A stretch of 64,000 nt of DNA, from positions 1-64,000 of the forward strand of contig BPHE01000006.1 of assembly GCA_026003395.1 (NCBI GenBank), given 5' to 3'. Under the pieces are notes generated by a model. That model saw nothing but the letters and a program-made list of their open reading frames with translations, searched no databases and had not been told where the DNA came from. The stretch comes from Vicingaceae bacterium. Its GTDB lineage: Bacteria; Bacteroidota; Bacteroidia; Flavobacteriales_E; Vicingaceae. How positions within the stretch are numbered: position 1 is the stretch's first letter; the number at the start of each line of letters is the position of its first letter. The position numbers and the translations under genes are program-made. This document shows positions 34,684 to 45,290 of the stretch, piece by piece.

Positions 34684-35529
34684 TTACTTTTCGAAAAAAT
34701 TTAACATTAAATCGATTTTTGATTTTAAATCTTTACGATGAACAATAAAATCAAGGAATCCGTGTTCCAACAAAAATTCCGATGTTTGGAATCCTTCGGG
34801 CAATTCTTTTCTTATAGTTTCTTTTACCACTCTTGGACCGGCAAAACCAATCAATGCACCCGGTTCGGCTATATTTATATCTCCCAACATGGCAAAGGAT
34901 GCTGTAACACCCCCGGTAGTAGGATCGGTCAACACTGAAATGTAAGGTAATTTCGCATCTGCCATTTGTGTGAGTTTCGCTGACGTCTTGGCCATCTGCA
35001 TAAGTGAAAATGCCGCTTCCATCATTCTGGCACCCCCCGATTTTGAAATAATGATTAAGGGTAATTTCTCTTTAAGGCAATAATCGATGCTTCTTGCTAT
35101 TTTTTCTCCCACCACGCTCCCCATGCTGCCTCCGATAAAAGCAAAATCCATACAATCAATAACTACTTTTCGTCCATTGAGCTTGCCATGAGCTGCACGG
35201 ATGGCATCTTTCAATCCGGTTTTTTTGATGGTTTCTTGTATTCTGTCTTTATATTTTTTGGTATCTTCAAAATTCAAAGGGTCTTCCGAAATCAAATTGG
35301 GTGCAATTTCCGTATATTTACCTTCATCAAATAAAAAAGAAAAATATTCGGCCGAGCCTATTCTTTCATGGTAATCACATTTATTACAAACCCAAAGATT
35401 GTTTTCAAAATCTTCTTTTGGCATCAAATGCTTACACTCAGGACATTTATACCACAACCCTTCGGGTGTTTCTTTTTTCTGGCTCGACGGTGTTAATATA
35501 CCTGACTTTATTCTCTTAAACCAACCCAT
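34684..35529 (-). CDS. accD: Acetyl-CoA carboxylase carboxyltransferase subunit beta
   Basis: A 281-residue subunit of the enzyme that makes malonyl-CoA for fatty acid synthesis. The N-terminal four-Cys zinc ribbon is present (CPECKHL ... WVCNKCDYH, residues about 29-52), and the crotonase-like carboxyltransferase core shows [40 protein letters not shown] and [20 protein letters not shown]. It starts 9 bases after the aldolase stop on the same strand. Confidence 0.97.
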   Translation of the reverse strand: MGWFKRIKSGILTPSSQKKETPEGLWYKCPECKHLMPKEDFENNLWVCNKCDYHERIGSAEYFSFLFDEGKYTEIAPNLISEDPLNFEDTKKYKDRIQETIKKTGLKDAIRAAHGKLNGRKVVIDCMDFAFIGGSMGSVVGEKIARSIDYCLKEKLPLIIISKSGGARMMEAAFSLMQMAKTSAKLTQMADAKLPYISVLTDPTTGGVTASFAMLGDINIAEPGALIGFAGPRVVKETIRKELPEGFQTSEFLLEHGFLDFIVHRKDLKSKIDLMLNFFEK

Positions 35530-35538
35530 TTGTTTGAT

Positions 35539-36591
35539 TTATGCAATGGTTATATCTTTGTTGAAATAAACATCTTGGATGGCATGCAACAGTTCGACTC
35601 CCTCTTTCATAGGACGTTGAAACGCCTTTCTTCCCGAAATTAAGCCGTGTCCTCCTGCTCTTTTGTTAATCACTGCTGTTTTTACTGCTTCTTTCAGATC
35701 GCTTTCTCCGGATGATGCACCACCTGAGTTTATAAGGCCTATTTTACCCGAATAGCAATTTACCACTTGATAGCGGCAAAGATCTATTGGATGTTCAGTA
35801 GTCAATTCACTGTATACTTTTTTGTGAGTTTTACCAAAATTCAACGCCAAATACCCACCATTGGTTTCAGGTAGTTTTTGTTTGATGATATCTGCCTGGA
35901 TGGTAACTCCCAGATGATTGGCCTGGCCGGTTAAATCTGCAGCAGTATGATAATCTGTTCCATCTTTTTTAAATGCGGAATTTCGCAAATAACACCATAA
36001 AACGGTTGCCATTCCTAATTCATGGGCTCTTTCGAATGCTTGAGAAATTTCTACAATTTGTCTTGAAGATTCTTCCGAACCAAAATATATCGTTGCTCCA
36101 ATTGCCGCTGCACCTAAATTCCATGCCTCCTCAACGGTGCCAAACAAAATTTGATCATATTTGTTGGGATAGGTCAATAATTCATTGTGATTTATTTTAA
36201 CGATAAAAGGTATTTTATGGGCATATTTTCTGGAACACTGGGCCAAAACGCCAAATGTGGAAGCCACTGCATTACACCCACCTTCTATTGCCAATTTGAC
36301 AATATTTTCAGGGTCAAAATATGCCGGATTGGGTGCAAATGATGCACCTGCCGAGTGCTCTATACCTTGATCCACAGGCAGGATGCTCAAATAACCGGTT
36401 CCACCCAGACGTCCATGATTATAAATTCTTTGAAGATTGATCAAAACTTGATTGTTTCTATTGGAAGGGCCAAACGATTTGTCTATAAAATCGGGTCCTG
36501 GCAGCATCAATGTTTCTTTAGGAATAGTTTTGCATTCATGTTGAAGCAAAAAGTTTGCTTCTTCTCCAAGAATTTTTTCTATATCGATCAT
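35539..36591 (-). CDS. fbaB: Class I fructose-bisphosphate aldolase (FbaB/DhnA type)
   Basis: A 350-residue aldolase of the archaeal-type class I family, which uses a lysine Schiff base rather than zinc. I use the ATG at 36591 ([11 protein letters not shown]); a TTG-started longer frame from 36612 adds seven residues without support. Seen: [32 protein letters not shown]-like barrel strand, [12 protein letters not shown], and the phosphate loop [14 protein letters not shown] near the C-terminus. It interconverts fructose 1,6-bisphosphate and triose phosphates in glycolysis or gluconeogenesis. Confidence 0.95.
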   Translation of the reverse strand: MIDIEKILGEEANFLLQHECKTIPKETLMLPGPDFIDKSFGPSNRNNQVLINLQRIYNHGRLGGTGYLSILPVDQGIEHSAGASFAPNPAYFDPENIVKLAIEGGCNAVASTFGVLAQCSRKYAHKIPFIVKINHNELLTYPNKYDQILFGTVEEAWNLGAAAIGATIYFGSEESSRQIVEISQAFERAHELGMATVLWCYLRNSAFKKDGTDYHTAADLTGQANHLGVTIQADIIKQKLPETNGGYLALNFGKTHKKVYSELTTEHPIDLCRYQVVNCYSGKIGLINSGGASSGESDLKEAVKTAVINKRAGGHGLISGRKAFQRPMKEGVELLHAIQDVYFNKDITIA

Positions 36592-36645
36592 TGCTTTAAA
36601 ATTTGTCGGCAAATATACATCAATTTTTCTATTCGCTTGTTTAAA

Positions 36646-39066
36646 TTAAAACGGATACCCAATTCCTAAACTCAACGGCGTGCGTTTGATATCCGGTTTG
36701 ATTTGATATGGGTTGGCAGAATTGGGATTTTTAAATGGTACACCAAAGTCAAATCTGATCAAAAAGAAATCAAAATCCAAACGTATACCTATTCCCGAAC
36801 CTATTGCCAGATCTCTCCAGAGCCGATTAATGGCAAATTCGGCATAGGGTTTGGCAGGATCCTTTTTCAATTGCCATATATTTCCCACATCAATAAAGTA
36901 TGCGCCTTTTATAAATCCTGAAATGGGAAACCTAAACTCAAAATTGCCCTCTAACTGAACATTCCCCAACCTGTTGATTGGCGATGATATCAAGGAATCG
37001 GGCATCGAACCCGGACCCAGCGTTCTTACCTGCCATGCCTTGATTCCATTGGCTCCTCCGGCAAAAAAGTTTTTCTCAAACGGCAGAGTATTTACATTTC
37101 CATAAGGAATTCCAATGCCTCCAAAAAACCTGTAAGCAAATGTGGTTTTCGGATACTTGAAGTAATAACGCAGGTCCAATATTGCCCTGACATATTGTGA
37201 ATAACGAATGCCAAATATCTTATGACTGCCCTGCTCATCTAATGGAAGTTTTTGCACATTACTGTATAACTGCAGTAAATTTCCGGCTGTTTCAAGCTCT
37301 GTACGTATAAACCAAAAATCTATCATTTTTGGTTTGGATTGTGTGTTATATATAAAACTGTATTTTAACGCCGGTATCAATTGATTTCTAAATGTATTGA
37401 CAATGAACAAATCGGTGGTTGTATCCAAAAAGGCCTGGAATGTAGGATCGGGATTTAATTTCAATAGAGAAATTTCAAATGGTGTTACGGTATGTTTTTT
37501 ATAATCGGTTTCATTCCAACTGTATTCCAAAAACCCTCCGGACAATGTCCTTTGATAATCAGGGCGCTGTTGAAAATTATACAGGGCGCTGAAGCGGGTT
37601 TTGGGTGAAGACCGCTGGGAAACTTTATCAATGCGCATGGGTAGCAAAAATCTTGGTATTTCTAAATCAATTTGCGGGGCATATTCAAATGTATTGAATG
37701 GTAAATTATTGATAATTTCATTCTGAGAGTTTTTCTGAAATATCAATGGTTGGGCTTCAATCCCACCTTTAAATTTCAGATTTAAGATTTCTGCACTGCC
37801 AAACAAATTCCTGTTTTGATAATTGATATTACCGGATGTACCTAAAAACCCACCCGAGTTGTATCCCTCCACCTCAAGATTGACAGAATGTGTTGGGGCA
37901 GGCGAAAGCAATATAAAACAATTGATTACATTCTTTTTCACCGGGTCTTCTTCAAACCGGATATTGACATATCTAAATGTTTTCATGGCATTCAAACGGG
38001 AATACGTAAGCAAATGTTTGGTCTCGTTGTATAATTCACCTTCTTTCATCAAAATCTGAAAAGCTATGGCCTTAGGGTTATATAATGCATTTTTGTTCTG
38101 AATAAAATAAATACCGTTAATTTCAAGTGTGTCGGTAAAATTTAGTTCGGGTTGGGAAGGATCATATTGCTGTTTGACATAAATTTTGCCTATGTAAACA
38201 GGCCGGTGATTTCTTAAAATGATAGTATCTTTTCCTTCAGACGTAATAACTTTTTCACGCAATTTTTTCACATTGATATACAGGTCTACTTTTTGTGGTT
38301 TGCGGCTTGTGTCTGCTTCGAAATAAATATGGTCTTTTGAAAAGTAATAATACCCGCTATTTTTGATAGCTTTCGCAAATTTTTCGCGTTCTGCATCCAA
38401 TCTGTCAAGATCAAATGGTTTGCCTTTTAGATTAAAGAAACTTAAACATTCCGAAAGTATGATTTTTGCAAGATCCCTATTGTCTAACCTAAATCCAATG
38501 CTATCAATGATATACAAAGGACCTGGATGTATCTTGTAAATAACCTTGGCTTTTTTGGCTTTGTCTTTTCTAAATGCAGGTTTTGGTATGACTTCATAAT
38601 CAACTGCCGCATAAAAATAACCTTTATTTTTCATAAATGCCGACATATTCTCACATGTTTTGCGGGCTTGCATAGTGTCTATCAAAACAGGGGGCTCCCC
38701 AATTGTACGGGTAATCCAACTTTTAAAGGTTTTTGGTTCTAGGTCTAAGGGCTCTTTTCCTTTGGCTATTCTTTTTGCATTTTTTTTATCAATTTTTCTT
38801 TGTTTTTTTTCAAGCGATGCATCTACTTTTTCCGGTTTATAGAAATAATACATCCAAAGGTTGAATTTGAAAAACAAAATTTTCCTGTTGGGTTTTTGAC
38901 GGATTATCGGTTCCAAATCATCGGCAGAGATGTATTTTGGAACGCCTTTAATTTCATTTTTTACCAATAATTTTTTTCCGGGTGGAATATTTTTGGTTAT
39001 GCGGCAAGATATTATCGTGAACAACGATGCTATTATACACAAAATATGTCGCCATCTGCAAAACAT
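36646..39066 (-). CDS. tamL: TamL-type BamA-family outer-membrane lipoprotein
   Basis: An 806-residue protein with a lipoprotein signal (LFTIISC, Cys at about 21) followed by RITKNIPPGKKLLVKNEI, the usual start of Bacteroidota TamL. The N-terminal half contains POTRA-like modules (IDSIGFRLDNRDLAKII; LTYSRLNAMKTFRYVNIRFE), and the C-terminal half is a 16-strand Omp85 barrel (KTTFAYRFFGGIGIPYGN, FFAGGANGIKAWQVRTLGPG with the conserved RG-like turn region, FRFDFGVPFKNP-like last strands) ending in aromatic-rich YPF. It probably works with TamB in outer-membrane assembly. Confidence 0.88.
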   Translation of the reverse strand: MFCRWRHILCIIASLFTIISCRITKNIPPGKKLLVKNEIKGVPKYISADDLEPIIRQKPNRKILFFKFNLWMYYFYKPEKVDASLEKKQRKIDKKNAKRIAKGKEPLDLEPKTFKSWITRTIGEPPVLIDTMQARKTCENMSAFMKNKGYFYAAVDYEVIPKPAFRKDKAKKAKVIYKIHPGPLYIIDSIGFRLDNRDLAKIILSECLSFFNLKGKPFDLDRLDAEREKFAKAIKNSGYYYFSKDHIYFEADTSRKPQKVDLYINVKKLREKVITSEGKDTIILRNHRPVYIGKIYVKQQYDPSQPELNFTDTLEINGIYFIQNKNALYNPKAIAFQILMKEGELYNETKHLLTYSRLNAMKTFRYVNIRFEEDPVKKNVINCFILLSPAPTHSVNLEVEGYNSGGFLGTSGNINYQNRNLFGSAEILNLKFKGGIEAQPLIFQKNSQNEIINNLPFNTFEYAPQIDLEIPRFLLPMRIDKVSQRSSPKTRFSALYNFQQRPDYQRTLSGGFLEYSWNETDYKKHTVTPFEISLLKLNPDPTFQAFLDTTTDLFIVNTFRNQLIPALKYSFIYNTQSKPKMIDFWFIRTELETAGNLLQLYSNVQKLPLDEQGSHKIFGIRYSQYVRAILDLRYYFKYPKTTFAYRFFGGIGIPYGNVNTLPFEKNFFAGGANGIKAWQVRTLGPGSMPDSLISSPINRLGNVQLEGNFEFRFPISGFIKGAYFIDVGNIWQLKKDPAKPYAEFAINRLWRDLAIGSGIGIRLDFDFFLIRFDFGVPFKNPNSANPYQIKPDIKRTPLSLGIGYPF

Positions 39067-39163
39067 TGTGTAAAATTAGGATAATTGAATCTAAATCCTT
39101 CCATCTTTTTATTTTTACGGACACAAAATCTTTTTAATGAAAAAAGGAAAAATACTGTATGAA

Positions 39164-41665
39164 TTATCGATTTGATCTTACTTGCTTACTTTGATTTTCA
39201 AAAGTTTCGATTCCTTCTAACAACCATTGTAAATAAGCATTTATGTCAGGTTCATAACCGATAGGCTGATTCAATGTATTTTCTTGATGGTCAACCAATA
39301 CGTAATATGGTTGGGAATTGGTTCCATACCGTTGTGCCTGCATCACGGACCATTTGTTTCCGATCGTTTTCACTTTTTTGATTCTCCCTCCTATTTCAAC
39401 TTCTGTTTGTTGATCGATGGGAAGTTCTCTCTTATCGTCTACATAGAGAGACACCAACACGATTTTATTTCTTAAAACATCTAGCACTCTTGGATCTGAC
39501 CACACATTCTCTTCCATTTTCCTACAATTGACACATGCCCACCCGGTAAAATCAATCAACAATGGTTTGTTTACTTTTTTGGCATAAGCCAATGCAGTTT
39601 CATAATCGTGAAAACAATTCAAAGCATGGGGACAATGTTCCGGATCAGCTCCGATCGGCACATCGTTGTCGTTTGACACTTGTGTGGCAATGCTTACTGT
39701 TTTGCCCACACCCTCCGGCGATTCGCTATAAAAAGCCGGCGGCGGAAAACCACTGATCAACTTCAAAGGCGCTCCCCACAATCCGGGAATTAAATAAATG
39801 ACAAAAGCAAGGACAAGAGTGGCAAGCATGGCACGGCCTACAGAAAGTTTCTCAACTTTTTCATCGTGGGGCAAACGGATAAATCCAAATAAATATAGCG
39901 CCAATGTACCAAAAATGGCTATCCATAGAGCAATGAACAATTCTCTTGTCAACCAACCGGCTTGTATCACCAAGTCGGCATTAGATAAAAATTTGAGTGC
40001 AAAAGCTATTTCAAGAAAACCCAAAAACACCTTGATGCTGACCATCCATCCTCCGGATTTGGGCAGCGATTGCAACCACCCGGGAAATGCTGCAAATAAT
40101 GCAAATGGCAATGCAAGGGCCAGAGAGAAGCCAAACATGCCAATCACCGGGCCCCAACCACCTACCGTGGCAGCTTGTACGAGCAAAGGACCGGCCACAG
40201 GGCCTGTACAACTGAAAGATACCAACGCCAACGTAAAAGCCATAAAAAATATCCCTATCAATCCACCTTTGTCCGACATACGATCCATTTTATTGGTCCA
40301 GGATGAAGGAAGGGTAATTTCAAAAGCCCCCAAAAAGCTGATTCCAAAAAGCAGCAATAGAATAAAGAAAAATAAATTAAACCAAAGATTGGTAGATAAT
40401 GCATTTAAAGAATCAAAACCAAAGATGGCCGTTACGACTGTTCCCAAAACCACATAAATGACTATGATAGAAATTCCATAAAAAACAGCATTTCTAATAG
40501 TTTGTATTTTTGTTTTGCTTTGTTTGGTAAAAAAACTTACGGTCAACGGTATCATCGGAAAAACACAGGGGGTAAATAATACCACCAAACCACCCAAAAA
40601 TGACAAGAAAAATAATTCCCAGAACCCCATTTGATTTGAATCAAAATTCTGTGCATTTGTAATGGATGTTTTACTATCCGGCGGCAATACCACATAAAAT
40701 TCTTGCTCATCAGGCGGCAAGCAACGTTCAGCATCACACACCATAAATTCAATGTTTAGTTTTCCCTCTCCTTGTTCACCGGTTAATTTTAGTTTTTGAC
40801 GTATGGTATAAACACTGTCAAATGTTGCAAGATTGAGCAAAAAATTAGGGTCGTACTCTTTTTTCAAATTACCAATTTCTTCAGGATCGCCTACTACTTC
40901 AAGATTCTTCAAATCTTTCCAACGAACCGATGTAGGCACAGGTCCTTCTTCGGTTTCCTGATGCATGGAATATATGTGCCATCCTTTTTCGAGTTTGGCA
41001 GTGACCAACACATAAAATTCCTTGTTTGAGATTTTTTCAATGTTTATCGACCAGCTGTATGGCTCAAGGATTCCTTGCGAATTGTTTTTCGGGTCTTTGT
41101 CAGGTATTTGCTGTTCTTTGTCAGTATTAGTGATGTTTGTTTCGAGTTGACCCTCATTTTTATCAACGGTTGATTCATTTTTATCTGCGTGTACCGTTGA
41201 ATTTCCTGTATGTTCAAACTCTATATCAAATTCACGAATATCCGGTGGCAAACATTGTGATTCGTTACACAACATAAATTCTACCGAACCTTTGAAACGT
41301 ATTTTGCCGATAGATTTTACCGTAAATTTTTGTTTAAACACTGCTTTATTTTCAAAGAATGCCAATTCGATGTTATCAAATACAGGTTCCTTCTTTACGA
41401 TGGGTTTGGATTCCTCTAGCTTGCCGGTTATTTGATATTGATTCGATTTTTCGAATGTAAAAGATGTAGGAATAGGGCCATCCCCCTCGACAGGTCTTGT
41501 GGAATATAAATGCCAACCGGGTTCTATCTTGCATTCTGCCACAAAAACATAATTATCACCTTTGAGATGCTTCACAGAAAAATTCCACCGGGTAGGGTCC
41601 AAGATTTGAGCATTTAAAGCAATAAAAGAAAACAGCAGGTATAGAAACCAAAAAAACTTTTTCAT
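39164..41665 (-). CDS. dsbD: DsbD-type thiol:disulfide interchange protein with two N-terminal sensor domains
   Basis: An 833-residue membrane protein passing electrons from cytoplasmic thioredoxin to the periplasm. Start is taken at ATG 41665, which gives a signal peptide; the frame continues upstream to 41725. Two copies of the N-terminal DsbD-alpha-like domain are visible (about 20-150 and 205-335), each with the pattern Cys-x5-CLPP (MLCNESQCLPP; MVCDAERCLPP). The membrane part has its two redox Cys in FTPCVFPM and SFSCTGPVAG. The C-terminal thioredoxin domain carries CVNC in GWACVNCRKMEENVW. Escherichia coli DsbD has one such N-terminal domain, so this one is duplicated. Confidence 0.93.
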   Translation of the reverse strand: MKKFFWFLYLLFSFIALNAQILDPTRWNFSVKHLKGDNYVFVAECKIEPGWHLYSTRPVEGDGPIPTSFTFEKSNQYQITGKLEESKPIVKKEPVFDNIELAFFENKAVFKQKFTVKSIGKIRFKGSVEFMLCNESQCLPPDIREFDIEFEHTGNSTVHADKNESTVDKNEGQLETNITNTDKEQQIPDKDPKNNSQGILEPYSWSINIEKISNKEFYVLVTAKLEKGWHIYSMHQETEEGPVPTSVRWKDLKNLEVVGDPEEIGNLKKEYDPNFLLNLATFDSVYTIRQKLKLTGEQGEGKLNIEFMVCDAERCLPPDEQEFYVVLPPDSKTSITNAQNFDSNQMGFWELFFLSFLGGLVVLFTPCVFPMIPLTVSFFTKQSKTKIQTIRNAVFYGISIIVIYVVLGTVVTAIFGFDSLNALSTNLWFNLFFFILLLLFGISFLGAFEITLPSSWTNKMDRMSDKGGLIGIFFMAFTLALVSFSCTGPVAGPLLVQAATVGGWGPVIGMFGFSLALALPFALFAAFPGWLQSLPKSGGWMVSIKVFLGFLEIAFALKFLSNADLVIQAGWLTRELFIALWIAIFGTLALYLFGFIRLPHDEKVEKLSVGRAMLATLVLAFVIYLIPGLWGAPLKLISGFPPPAFYSESPEGVGKTVSIATQVSNDNDVPIGADPEHCPHALNCFHDYETALAYAKKVNKPLLIDFTGWACVNCRKMEENVWSDPRVLDVLRNKIVLVSLYVDDKRELPIDQQTEVEIGGRIKKVKTIGNKWSVMQAQRYGTNSQPYYVLVDHQENTLNQPIGYEPDINAYLQWLLEGIETFENQSKQVRSNR

Positions 41666-41805
41666 GACACAATTTATTTTTTCTTTAGTGTCAAATAAAA
41701 GAAATCCTGACAATTTGCAAAACAAATCGATCTTTTTAAAGTATAAAATTTAATTTTTTTAATAAATGGAATTCTTAAAATGAATGGATGATAAATTAAA
41801 GTAAA

Positions 41806-42096
41806 TTAAATCAATCGAACCTCTATGATACGGCATATAGGAATCATCACACCTTTTTTAAGGATAACTCTGTCTTCGGTCAGACCCCATATAGTGGTTT
41901 CTACCTGCTTTGTGGACTGATCGTCAATAAAAATTATTTTGACTTTTGATTTCGAACCATTTCCTAAAATCAATGCACGTTCCAAATCCAGTTTCCGTTG
42001 CAATTTCTTTTGATTGTCTTCTAAAACTTCTGTTTTAGGGAAATGCAGTTCAGGTATTTTTTCTTTTTCAATGGTTTGAATAGTTGTAGCACTCAT
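41806..42096 (-). CDS. Conserved small hypothetical protein
   Basis: A 96-residue soluble protein, no signal peptide. The C-terminal half (VKIIFIDDQSTKQVETTIWG, ILKKGVMIPICRIIEV) reads like a short beta-barrel, with the feel of a small SH3/Sm-type fold, and the N-terminal half is helical and charged (DNQKKLQRKLDLERALILGN). This pattern is familiar to me from uncharacterised Bacteroidota proteins, but I cannot name a family or function. It is upstream of dsbD by about 140 bases. Confidence 0.75.
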   Translation of the reverse strand: MSATTIQTIEKEKIPELHFPKTEVLEDNQKKLQRKLDLERALILGNGSKSKVKIIFIDDQSTKQVETTIWGLTEDRVILKKGVMIPICRIIEVRLI

Positions 42097-42174
42097 AACC
42101 TCTTTTTTTTATAATATACGAATATAAAAAAAATTTGTTTACATACAATAAAAAATTTTTATTTTAAAAATTTT

Positions 42175-43545
42175 TCATTCAAGCAAATAAAATTTTATGA
42201 TTCTTTGTGTTTGCAGGGGATTTACTCTAAAACGTTGGTCAATACGATAGCCGGCTACCCAAAATATATTGTTTTCACTCAAAAATATCCATGTGTTTTT
42301 TTTCTCCTCTTCATTTAGTTTTTGATCGATAAAAAAATCGCTCAATTTCTTTCTGCCCTTCATGCCTAAAGGAATAAAACTATCTCCGGGTTGCCAATGT
42401 CTAATCAAAATGGATTTTTCTAACTTGCCATAATCGATATAGGCAACTCTTGGATCTTTATCAAAATTGAAATCAAATTCCTTAATATCAATTATTTCCC
42501 ATCTTAATTTGAAAGGTTTGGAAATTTCTCCTGAAGCACGAATATCAAGTTGTAAAAAAATTTTTTCATTCAATGTTTGAGATTCTGTCAAAATAAAATG
42601 TTTACGATCGATTACTAATTGCTTTTTGTTGTTCAATGTAAGATTGCGTGTTTCGGTGGAGTACATTCCTTTTTCCAGCAGATATTGTATTTGATCCCAC
42701 CGGATACCGTATGGATTTAACCAATGATAAAAAAACAATGCCGGATGATTCATCTCACGTATCAATGCTTTGTCTACAATTTCCATCCCATCTTTTTTCA
42801 TGATTTTGCCATCTGTCAAAACATATTGAAACACTTCATGCGTAAATGAAAAATATTCTCCGGCCACCATTGCCGTTTGATTCACATGTTCCTGCCATTT
42901 AGGATTAATTTTTTCCAACAATGGTGCTATCTGATTTCTCAAAAAATTTCGTTGATAATAATTTTCTTGATTTGACTTATCTTCTCTCCATTCAAGTTTA
43001 TTTCTTTCGGCAAATGCGAGAATTTCCTGTTTCCTTACTTGCAATAACGGACGAAACAACCGGCGTTGTTGGTCCAGAATCTGCATCCCCATGATACCTT
43101 TCAACCCACTGCCACGCAGTAAATTGAGCAAAATTGTTTCGGCATTATCCTGAAAATGATGCCCGGTGACAATAAAATCGCATTGATGATGCTGTCTGAT
43201 CTCTTCAAACCATTGATAACGGATTTCTCTTGCAAGTTCTTGAATGCCTTTTTGATTATTTTCTGCCATTTTTTTCAAATCAACTTTCTTAAATAAGGCA
43301 AATAAATGATGTTGAGAAGCTGTATTTCTTACTAATTTTTCGTCCAAATCCGAATCTTTACCTCTTAATCCATAATTTACGTGAGCTACATATATCCTGT
43401 CATGAGGCAACACCTGCCTCATCAATTCCAGCAGCACCATACTGTCGACGCCTCCGCTTACCGCCAAAAGAAACCTTTTTTCCAAATATCCCGGTAACCA
43501 GCGATCTAAAATTGATTTAAATTTATCTGCCGTCAATGATTCCAT
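42175..43545 (-). CDS. tilS: tRNA(Ile)-lysidine synthase
   Basis: A 456-residue PP-loop ATPase that converts C34 of the minor tRNA-Ile2 anticodon to lysidine, so that it reads AUA. The ATP-binding P-loop SGGVDSM is at about residues 29-35. Other family marks: HVNYGLRGKDSDLDE, VTGHHFQDNAETILLNLLRG and SGLKGIMGM, with a C-terminal TilS domain including WQPGDSFIPLGMKGRKKLSD and WVAGYRID. It overlaps the 3' end of pabB by 23 bases. Confidence 0.96.
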   Translation of the reverse strand: MESLTADKFKSILDRWLPGYLEKRFLLAVSGGVDSMVLLELMRQVLPHDRIYVAHVNYGLRGKDSDLDEKLVRNTASQHHLFALFKKVDLKKMAENNQKGIQELAREIRYQWFEEIRQHHQCDFIVTGHHFQDNAETILLNLLRGSGLKGIMGMQILDQQRRLFRPLLQVRKQEILAFAERNKLEWREDKSNQENYYQRNFLRNQIAPLLEKINPKWQEHVNQTAMVAGEYFSFTHEVFQYVLTDGKIMKKDGMEIVDKALIREMNHPALFFYHWLNPYGIRWDQIQYLLEKGMYSTETRNLTLNNKKQLVIDRKHFILTESQTLNEKIFLQLDIRASGEISKPFKLRWEIIDIKEFDFNFDKDPRVAYIDYGKLEKSILIRHWQPGDSFIPLGMKGRKKLSDFFIDQKLNEEEKKNTWIFLSENNIFWVAGYRIDQRFRVNPLQTQRIIKFYLLE

Positions 43546-44587
43546 TCAATATTTGAATAACTGAATTTGCTTTTATATGACATTCTTCCCATTCTTTTTC
43601 TGCAGTTGTATGGACGGTTATGGCTCCTCCTGCCCATACACTCAAATATCCTGTTATTGCATTGTATTGTATGGCACGAATCACCACATTCAAATCAAAA
43701 TTACCATTTTGATCCAAATAACCAACCGATCCCGAAAACAAACCTCTTGACGATTTTTCCAAATTGTCGATTATTTTCATTGCGCTGAATTTTGGTGCGC
43801 CTGTCATGCTGCCCATTGGAAATGTTGCTTCGATAATATGGTCAAAGCAGATGTCATCTTTTAACTCTGCTTCTACTGTCGAAATCATTTGATGGACACT
43901 TTCAAATGTATACACTTCACAAAGTCCGGAGACCTTCACACTATCCCGTTTGGCAATTTTGGAAAGATCATTTCTCACCAAATCTACGATCATAATGTTT
44001 TCTGAAATATCTTTGACACTGTTTTTGAGATTTTCTTTCAGCCATTGATCTTCCTTGGCATTTTTACCTCTTGGTGCTGTCCCCTTGATTGGTTGTGAAA
44101 TTATCTTATTTCCTGTTTTTTGCAAAAAACGCTCAGGGCTTGCAGTAATGAGAAACCAATCACCCCATCTGACAAAGGCGCTAAATGGTTGATGGAGCCG
44201 TTCCAATACATTTAAATAGGTGGCATACGGATTAATTATCACATTCTCTGCATAAAATTCTATACAAAAATTCACTTCATAGATATCTCCCCGTTGCAAA
44301 TGTTTTTGAATTATGTCGAATTTTTGTCGGTATTCTTCAAATGAATGATCGGCTTGAAATAGTATTCTTTGCCGGGTTGAAGAAACGCTGTAGTTTGTTG
44401 ACAATCGTTTGATTTCGTCAATACCCAACACCGACATCTCCGGATATAAAAATCTATTTGAATTAAATGGCATTGAATTTTTACAATCCAATTCAGGTAG
44501 TAGATAAAATTTATTTTTGGCAGTATAAGGAATAATTACCGGAGTATATTCTCCGGTGTTGGAAAAAAAAAGATGTATTTGCTTCAT
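43523..44587 (-). CDS. pabB: Aminodeoxychorismate synthase component I (PabB-like)
   Basis: A 354-residue chorismate-binding enzyme. I take ATG 44587 ([10 protein letters not shown]) because the longer frame from 44629 would run through the rpmA terminator. Motifs: [11 protein letters not shown] with the Lys typical of ADC synthase (anthranilate synthases have Ala here), [15 protein letters not shown], and [19 protein letters not shown]. It lacks a long N-terminal domain, being somewhat shorter than E. coli PabB (453). It makes 4-amino-4-deoxychorismate for folate synthesis, together with a glutaminase subunit not in this window. Confidence 0.88.
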   Translation of the reverse strand: MKQIHLFFSNTGEYTPVIIPYTAKNKFYLLPELDCKNSMPFNSNRFLYPEMSVLGIDEIKRLSTNYSVSSTRQRILFQADHSFEEYRQKFDIIQKHLQRGDIYEVNFCIEFYAENVIINPYATYLNVLERLHQPFSAFVRWGDWFLITASPERFLQKTGNKIISQPIKGTAPRGKNAKEDQWLKENLKNSVKDISENIMIVDLVRNDLSKIAKRDSVKVSGLCEVYTFESVHQMISTVEAELKDDICFDHIIEATFPMGSMTGAPKFSAMKIIDNLEKSSRGLFSGSVGYLDQNGNFDLNVVIRAIQYNAITGYLSVWAGGAITVHTTAEKEWEECHIKANSVIQILNGIIDGR

Positions 44588-44591
44588 AAAC

Positions 44592-44617
44592 AAAAAAAGC
44601 CGGACAATAGCCGGCTT
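44592..44617 (-). terminator. Intrinsic terminator of rplU-rpmA
   Basis: On the minus strand AAGCCGGC, loop TATT, then GCCGGCTT-like pairing (GTCCGGCTT) and a run of seven T. It lies just past the rpmA stop (44644) and before the pabB ATG (44587). Confidence 0.85.
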
Positions 44618-44643
44618 CAAATTTAACAAACAAGTTTTAAAGT

Positions 44644-44898
44644 TTAGTTGGGCAACACGTTAACAATGTTTTTGTCGTTTTTGCCTTTTTTGAAATGAAC
44701 TACGCCATCGACCAGGGCAAACAAAGTATGATCCTTACCCATACCCACGTTTAGTCCGGGATGGTATTTTGTACCTCTTTGCCTTACGATGATGTTACCG
44801 GCGATACATTTTTGACCACCGAATATTTTCACGCCTAAGCGCTTGGATTCTGATTCACGACCGTTTTTAGTACTTCCTAAACCTTTCTTGTGTGCCAT
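44644..44898 (-). CDS. rpmA: 50S ribosomal protein L27
   Basis: An 84-residue protein, usual length. [20 protein letters not shown] and [28 protein letters not shown] are the family signature. N-terminus near the peptidyl transferase centre. Follows rplU by 12 bases. Confidence 0.98.
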   Translation of the reverse strand: MAHKKGLGSTKNGRESESKRLGVKIFGGQKCIAGNIIVRQRGTKYHPGLNVGMGKDHTLFALVDGVVHFKKGKNDKNIVNVLPN

Positions 44899-44910
44899 GG
44901 TTATAAAATT

Positions 44911-45222
44911 TTAAGCGTTAATTTTTTCAATTTTAATTTGAGTCATATGTTGTCTATGCCCTCTTTTCACTTTATAGCCCTTTCTTCTTTTCTTTTTAAA
45001 AACAATCACCTTGTCGGCTTTCAAATGTTTTAAAACAGAAGCTTCTACAGACGCATTGTCAACATAAGGAGCACCTACGGTTATTTTACCATCATTATCA
45101 ACCAACAAAACTTTATCAATTTTTACTTTTTCTCCTTCTTTGGCTTCCAGGGCATGCACATAAATGCTTTTATCCTTTTCCACTTTAAATTGTTGACCTG
45201 CTATTTCTACTATGGCGTACAT
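44911..45222 (-). CDS. rplU: 50S ribosomal protein L21
   Basis: A 103-residue ribosomal protein: MYAIVEIAGQQFKVEKDKSI at the start, VLKHLKADKVIVFKKKRRKG and YKVKRGHRQHMTQIKIEKI at the end. Paired with rpmA in the usual order, with its own promoter at 45246-45274. Confidence 0.98.
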   Translation of the reverse strand: MYAIVEIAGQQFKVEKDKSIYVHALEAKEGEKVKIDKVLLVDNDGKITVGAPYVDNASVEASVLKHLKADKVIVFKKKRRKGYKVKRGHRQHMTQIKIEKINA

Positions 45223-45245
45223 GATGTTATTTTTTAAAATGGGTG

Positions 45246-45274
45246 CAAATATACTACTTTTTTTATTTATGCAA
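45246..45274 (-). promoter_or_regulatory. Near-consensus promoter of rplU-rpmA
   Basis: On the minus strand TTG (45272-45274), 18 bases, then TATATTTG (45246-45253), matching TAnnTTTG, 23 bases upstream of the rplU ATG. Confidence 0.65.
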
Positions 45275-45290
45275 TCCGTTTCTTGAAAAT

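Noticed and set aside
39798-40457. 219-residue plus-strand ORF opposite dsbD
   Set aside because: It is the reverse of a membrane-protein coding sequence, has no start context or motifs, and the minus strand encodes clear DsbD features.
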